From: Paracoccaceae bacterium
GTDB taxonomy: Bacteria; Pseudomonadota; Alphaproteobacteria; Rhodobacterales; Rhodobacteraceae
DNA length: 9,492 nt
Direction: 5' to 3'
Assembly (NCBI GenBank): GCA_007129775.1
Contig: SKUV01000120.1
Location: forward strand, 1 to 9,492
Under the pieces are notes generated by a model that ran no database searches, was not told where the DNA came from, and worked only from the letters and a program-made list of their open reading frames with translations. The position numbers and the translations under genes are program-made. Shown here piece by piece: positions 5,987 through 9,492 of this stretch (the first letter of the stretch is position 1; each line of letters starts with the position of its first letter).

Positions 5987-6026
5987 CGCCCGGCCCGGAA
6001 ACGCATGCAGCGCCTGCGGCCGGGCG
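5987..6026. terminator. Long bulged hairpin after the SH3-like gene
   Basis: CGCCCGGCC (5987-5995) pairs perfectly with GGCCGGGCG (6018-6026). Inside, GCAG (6007-6010) and CTGC (6014-6017) pair directly next to the outer stem, giving 13 pairs with an 11-base one-sided bulge and a 3-base CGC loop. It starts 12 bases past the stop of the SH3-like gene, as expected for a terminator. There is no T-run. Confidence 0.4.
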
Positions 6027-6058
6027 ACGCGCGCAGCGCGGCGCAACACGAAAATGGC

Positions 6059-6077
6059 TTGCGCCGAAGGCGCGCAA
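6059..6077. other. Small inverted repeat in a convergent gap
   Basis: TTGCGC (6059-6064) and GCGCAA (6072-6077) flank CGAAGGC. It lies between the ends of two convergent genes (stops at 5974 and 6146), so it may help end the minus-strand transcript. Nothing else is recognisable in 6027-6145. Confidence 0.25.
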
Positions 6078-6145
6078 TAAGGTCACCGCGCGGTTTCGCC
6101 GCAACAATGGCATATGGCGGCGACGGACTATTGGGCCGGCGGGGT

Positions 6146-7252
6146 TCAGTCGAAGATGCCGGTCACCCGGCCCAGCAGCATGAAGGCGCGGGCGGTGCGT
6201 GTGTCGGACAGCCGGGCAAGGTCCTCGTCGCTGGCGCTTTTCTCGAATTCCACCAGCATCCGGTCGAACTGGCGCAGGAAATGGTGGGCCGCGTCGCGAA
6301 AGACCGGGTCCTCGCGCATCCGCCCGCTGGCCAGCGCGAGGCAGGAGCGGTCACGGATCCCGCCGAGCCCGGCAACCGCGCCGCCCCGCGCACCCCCGGC
6401 GAAGGCGCGCCACAATTCCGGCCGCGCCCTGTCGGGGCGCAGGTCGTCCATGTAGATCCCGTCCTCGCTCAGCAGCGTCAGCACATCCTGCGATGCCCGG
6501 ATCAGCCGCGCCGCGCGCGGATCCTCCAGCGCCAGCCGCAGTGCGCGGAATCCCGCCTTGTCGTCGCGGGTTTCGGGAAAGTTGAGCGCGCGCAGGAAAT
6601 CCTCCACCGATATGGGCGAGGCCAGCGCCTCGGCCGGGGTGCCCAGCGCCAGCGAGGGCTGCGGATCGGCCGGGTCGGGCTTCGGCACCGTCAGCGCGGC
6701 CTTGCGGTCGGCCGAGGCCACCACCGCCTCGGTGTCCCGGCGCGAGGTGAAGACGGCGATGGCGGTTTCGGTCTTCTTCTGCGCCGCCGCGATCTCGTCG
6801 AGCTTGCGGGCCACGTCGGGGGCCAGCCCCTGCGCCGCATGGGCCTGACTTTGCGCGATATAGGCTTTGCGCAAGGCTTCGATCGAGGCCTGCAGGTCGG
6901 CCGCCTCCGCCCGCAGCATCCGCGCGCTGCGCAGGGTCAGTGCCGCGACCCAGATCAGCGCCACCGGCAGGAACACCCCCAGCAGGGTCAGCACCAGAAA
7001 GGCCGGGCCGGCGCTGTCCTCGCCGCTCGGCTCGGCCAGCAGGAAAAAGCCCGCCACGATCAGCAGCCAGAGCACGCTGAGCCCGGCGGCCACGGCGTCG
7101 GCGGCGTGCAGGCGCTCGCCCCGCGCCGCACCGGGGCGGCCGAAGGGGCTGCGCAGGGCCTGCGCCTGCGCTACTTTCGCCGGGGCGAAACGCGCGCCCT
7201 CCGGTTCGATGGGCGTGCCGCCAGGGGTTTCGGTTCTGGTCGTCTCGGCCAT
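6146..7252 (-). CDS. Uncharacterised inner-membrane protein with two TM segments and a coiled coil
   Basis: 368 residues; I do not recognise a named family. The N-terminal 45 residues are polar and Pro/Gly/Ala-rich, probably disordered. Two membrane segments follow at about 52-73 and 83-106. A long, charged, Ala-rich helix with coiled-coil character covers about 108-170. A Pro-rich linker lies at 189-214, and a soluble, probably helical domain at about 214-368 contains SVEDFLRALNFP, GFRALRLALEDPRAARLI, LSEDGIYMDDL, and C-terminal HHFLRQFDRMLVEFEK and ARAFMLLGRVTGIFD. The order of soluble head, anchor and coiled coil suggests a membrane-anchored scaffold, but no function is shown. I prefer ATG 7252, with AGGA six bases upstream; ATG 7258 and GTG 7282 are in frame. 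It lies 81 bp downstream of greA on the same strand and may be co-transcribed. Codon pattern and GC match the neighbours, so it is a real gene. Confidence 0.8.
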   Translation of the reverse strand: MAETTRTETPGGTPIEPEGARFAPAKVAQAQALRSPFGRPGAARGERLHAADAVAAGLSVLWLLIVAGFFLLAEPSGEDSAGPAFLVLTLLGVFLPVALIWVAALTLRSARMLRAEAADLQASIEALRKAYIAQSQAHAAQGLAPDVARKLDEIAAAQKKTETAIAVFTSRRDTEAVVASADRKAALTVPKPDPADPQPSLALGTPAEALASPISVEDFLRALNFPETRDDKAGFRALRLALEDPRAARLIRASQDVLTLLSEDGIYMDDLRPDRARPELWRAFAGGARGGAVAGLGGIRDRSCLALASGRMREDPVFRDAAHHFLRQFDRMLVEFEKSASDEDLARLSDTRTARAFMLLGRVTGIFD

Positions 7253-7333
7253 GGTCATTCCTGCCCCGCTGTCATGCGACACCCCCGGCGCGCGTTCGCT
7301 TTCGCCACGGCAGGCCCCGGCGCGGTGGCGGGC

Positions 7334-7804
7334 CTAACGGTATTCGATCCGCAGCACCTCATAGCTGCGGGATCCGCGCGGTGTGGCCACATCGACGCTG
7401 TCGCCCTCGTCCTTGCCGATCAGCGCGCGGGCAAGCGGCGATTTCAGGTTCAGCAGGCCCGCCTCGATATTGGCCTCCACCTCGCCCACGATCTTGTAGG
7501 TCCGCGCTTCTTCGGTCTCCTCGTCGATGATCGTGACGGTCGCGCCGAATTTGATGGAACCCGAAAGCCGCGCCGGGTCGATCACCTCGGCGCGCCCGAT
7601 GACCGCTTCCAACTCGCGAATCCGGCCCTCGATGAAGCTCTGTTTTTCTCGGGCGGCGTGGTATTCGGCGTTTTCCGACAGATCGCCATGCTCGCGCGCC
7701 TCGGCGATTGCGCGGATGATCGCCGGACGCTCGGTCGATTTCAGTTCGCGCAATTCCCGGTCAAGCGATTCGTACCCTTGGCGGGTCATCGGTATCTTTT
7801 CCAT
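7334..7804 (-). CDS. greA: Transcript cleavage factor GreA
   Basis: 156 residues, the standard GreA length. It enters the secondary channel of RNA polymerase and stimulates cleavage of backtracked RNA, rescuing stalled complexes. The N-terminal antiparallel coiled coil covers about 1-75, with the tip motif HGDLSENAEYHAAREKQ at 39-55. Its acidic residues D41 and E44, needed for cleavage, are both present. The C-terminal FKBP-like domain ends with NLKSPLARALIGKDEGDSVDV, given here as SPLARALIGKDEGD plus flanks, and PRGSRSYEVLRIEY. The tip's DLSEN sequence and full length favour GreA over GreB. ATG 7804 matches the family start (MEKIPMT). The ribosome site is weak. The gene is divergent from the ETF oxidoreductase and followed on the same strand by the unknown membrane protein. 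Confidence 0.97.
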   Translation of the reverse strand: MEKIPMTRQGYESLDRELRELKSTERPAIIRAIAEAREHGDLSENAEYHAAREKQSFIEGRIRELEAVIGRAEVIDPARLSGSIKFGATVTIIDEETEEARTYKIVGEVEANIEAGLLNLKSPLARALIGKDEGDSVDVATPRGSRSYEVLRIEYR

Positions 7805-8035
7805 GGCATCCGCATCTCGTTCAGGGTGGCACCGCCGGATTGACCGCAATCGGGCGGCGGGCCCGTTGTCGGCCCGTTCGCGAATACCTGATAACACCGG
7901 CCCCCCGAATGCAAGAGCCGCGCCGGGCTGGTGTGCAGTTTCCCGCCGCGCCGCCCGGCCGTCGCACGGCTGCAGCGCTGCGCGCGGAATTGACGCATCG
8001 CCTTGCATCGGGCTAGGTATCGCCCGACCTGATTG
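7805..8035. other. Intergenic region with candidate divergent promoters
   Basis: No gene is supported here; frames crossing it are shadows. For greA (minus strand) a possible promoter is TTGCAT at 7914-7909 with TATCAG at 7893-7888, spacing 15. For the ETF oxidoreductase (plus strand), TTGACG at 7990-7995 is a good -35 (5/6), but the -10 about 18 bases on (TAGGTA, 8014-8019) is poor. Both are weak guesses. The rest is GC-rich with no other clear structure. Confidence 0.3.
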
Positions 8036-8064
8036 GCGGGGCATACGAAAACGGTATCCCCCGC
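8036..8064 (+). promoter_or_regulatory. Leader hairpin upstream of the ETF oxidoreductase
   Basis: GCGGGGCATAC (8036-8046) pairs with GTATCCCCCGC (8054-8064) over 11 positions with one C-C mismatch, around the 7-base loop GAAAACG. It ends 26 bases before the start codon and 17 bases before the GGAGGA ribosome site. If the candidate promoter near 7990-8019 is used, the hairpin is in the 5' leader. It could protect the mRNA or control translation; otherwise it is an operator-like dyad. Confidence 0.45.
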
Positions 8065-8090
8065 GCTCACAAGCACGACCCGGAGGATAC

Positions 8091-9492
8091 ATGAACGCCG
8101 TAGAACGCGAAGCCATGGACTATGACATCGTCATCGTGGGGGCCGGCCCGGCGGGGCTGTCGGCGGCGATCCGGCTCAAGCAGCTAGATCCCGAATGCTC
8201 GGTGGTTGTGCTCGAGAAGGGCTCCGAGGTGGGGGCGCATATCCTGTCGGGCGCGGTGCTCGACACCTCGGCGCTGGACCGGCTGTTGCCGGAGTGGCGC
8301 GAGCAGGGCGCGCCGATCAACGTGCCGGTGCAGCGCGATCTGTTCTACATGCTCGGGCCGGCTGGGCAGTTGCGCATTCCCAATGCGGTGATGCCGCCGC
8401 TGATGAACAATCACGGCGCCTATATCGTGTCCATGGGCAATGTCTGCCGCTGGATGGCCGAACAGGCCGAGGCGCTGGGGGCGGAGGTCTTTCCCGGCAT
8501 GGCGGCCTCGGAACTGATCTATGGCGATGACGGGCGGGTCAGCGGCGTTGTCGCCGGCGAGTTCGGCAAGGCCCCCGATGGCACCCCCGGCCCGAACTAC
8601 GAACCCGGCATGATCCTGCGCGGCAAATATGTCTTCCTGTGCGAGGGCGCCCGGGGGTCGCTGTCGAAAGAGGCGATTGCGCGTTTCGATCTCGCCGCCG
8701 ATGCCGAGCCGCAGAAATACGGCCTCGGGATGAAGGAGATCTGGGAGATCGACCCCGAAAAGCACCGCGAGGGTACGGTCGTGCACACGATGGGCTGGCC
8801 GCTCGACAAGAACGCCGGCGGCGGCAGCTTCATCTACCATCTGGACAACAACCAGGTCTATGTGGGCTTCGTGGTGCATCTGGATTACCGCAATCCGCAC
8901 CTTTTTCCCTACATGGAATTCCAGCGCTTCAAGCATCACCCGATGGTGGCCGAGCTGCTCAAGGGCGGCAAGCGCGTGGCCTATGGCGCGCGGGCCATCA
9001 CCGAGGGCGGCTGGCAGTCGATCCCCAGGCTCACCTTCCCCGGCGGCGCGCTGCTGGGCTGTTCGGCGGGGCTGGTGAATGTGCCGCGGATCAAGGGCAA
9101 CCACAACGCGATGCAATCGGGCATCGAGGCCGCCGAGGCCGCCCATGCGGCGCTGGCCGAAGGCCGCGGCGGCGACGAACTTGTGGCCTATGAAAAGGCT
9201 CTGCGCAGTGGCCCGGTCGCGCGCGACCTCAAGCCCGTGCGCAACGTCAAGCCGCTGTGGTCGCAGAACGGGCTGATGAGTTCGCTGATGCTGGGCGGGT
9301 TCGACATGTGGGTGGCCAATATCACCGGCTGGAACCCGCTGGGCACCAAGCGCCACGGCAAATCCGATGCCGAAAGCACCGGCGAGGCGCATCGCTTCTA
9401 CGAAATCGAGTATCCCAGGCCCGATGGCGTTCTGTCCTTCGACCGGCTGACCAATGTCGCCTATTCCTTCACCAACCACGAGGAAAACCAGC
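8091..9492 (+). CDS. Electron transfer flavoprotein:ubiquinone oxidoreductase (ETF-QO), 3' end outside the window
   Basis: 467 codons are present and the frame is still open at the window edge; family members have about 550 residues, so roughly 80 are missing. The enzyme passes electrons from reduced ETF (fatty acid and amino acid dehydrogenases) to ubiquinone at the membrane. The N-terminal FAD-binding motif is DYDIVIVGAGPAGLSAA, with GAGPAG at 17-22. The family segments VGAHILSGAVLD and NNHGAYIVSMGNVCRWMAEQ follow (the latter in part). GWPLDKNAGGGSFIYHL and VYVGFVVHLDYRNPHLFPYM mark the ETF-QO core, and RIKGNHNAMQSGIEAAEAA is the C-terminal FAD segment. The sequence stops within TNHEENQ, just before the expected C-terminal ferredoxin-like [4Fe-4S] domain, so the cluster cysteines cannot be checked. 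ATG 8091 has GGAGGA at 8082-8087; ATG 8115 is a less likely alternative. Confidence 0.96.
   Translation, partial: MNAVEREAMDYDIVIVGAGPAGLSAAIRLKQLDPECSVVVLEKGSEVGAHILSGAVLDTSALDRLLPEWREQGAPINVPVQRDLFYMLGPAGQLRIPNAVMPPLMNNHGAYIVSMGNVCRWMAEQAEALGAEVFPGMAASELIYGDDGRVSGVVAGEFGKAPDGTPGPNYEPGMILRGKYVFLCEGARGSLSKEAIARFDLAADAEPQKYGLGMKEIWEIDPEKHREGTVVHTMGWPLDKNAGGGSFIYHLDNNQVYVGFVVHLDYRNPHLFPYMEFQRFKHHPMVAELLKGGKRVAYGARAITEGGWQSIPRLTFPGGALLGCSAGLVNVPRIKGNHNAMQSGIEAAEAAHAALAEGRGGDELVAYEKALRSGPVARDLKPVRNVKPLWSQNGLMSSLMLGGFDMWVANITGWNPLGTKRHGKSDAESTGEAHRFYEIEYPRPDGVLSFDRLTNVAYSFTNHEENQ

Noticed and set aside
5361..6080. The same words (GCGCAATAA and TTGCGCCG) in dyads on both sides of the SH3-like gene, as possible mobile-element ends
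   Set aside because: The two sites have the words in opposite order with different spacing, there are no target duplications or transposase, and inverted repeats of such GC-rich words share sequence by chance.
6005..7843. 612-residue plus-strand open frame
   Set aside because: It is antisense to the membrane protein gene and greA, rich in Arg/Gly/His/Gln as expected for a GC-rich shadow frame, and resembles no protein.
8184..9479. 431-residue minus-strand open frame
   Set aside because: It is antisense to ETF-QO, whose motifs are unmistakable on the plus strand.

Overview
The window is about 9.5 kb of very GC-rich DNA with dense, short-spaced genes. Several gene products (the Zur/Znu set, a GreA with the usual acidic tip, an electron-transfer flavoprotein:ubiquinone oxidoreductase, an SH3-like periplasmic protein next to a 2-hydroxyacid dehydrogenase) suggest an alphaproteobacterium, most likely of the Rhodobacteraceae. 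That placement rests on protein character and gene order, not on a marker gene. No rRNA, tRNA, transposon, phage gene or CRISPR array is visible.

Layout. At the left (56-706, minus) is a secreted CAP/SCP-domain protein. From 777 to 4190 lies a complete high-affinity zinc uptake locus: zur-znuC-znuB on the minus strand, joined by two ATGA stop/start overlaps, and znuA on the plus strand. The two units are divergent and share a 71-bp intergenic region with a clear Zur-type operator at 2913-2935. The expected circuit is that zinc-loaded Zur represses both its own operon and znuA; when zinc falls, ZnuA binds zinc in the periplasm and passes it to the ZnuB/ZnuC transporter.

The most striking part of the window is in znuA. 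The usual short His-rich loop is expanded to about 118 residues (52 His), encoded by a nearly perfect 42/36-bp tandem repeat. ZnuC also has a His/Asp tail.

Right of the zinc locus are a D-2-hydroxyacid dehydrogenase (4293-5279, minus) with an unusual active-site segment, and a divergent secreted SH3-like protein (5426-5974, plus). Next come an unrecognised two-TM/coiled-coil protein (6146-7252, minus), the transcript-cleavage factor greA (7334-7804, minus), and the 5' 467 codons of ETF:ubiquinone oxidoreductase (8091 to the window end, plus). Intergenic regions hold several GC-rich hairpins, including one in the leader of the last gene.

No wholly new multi-gene system is evident. The ZnuA repeat expansion is the best candidate for something biologically unusual. 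No stretch longer than 300 bases lacks a gene; the longest gap is 7805-8090.
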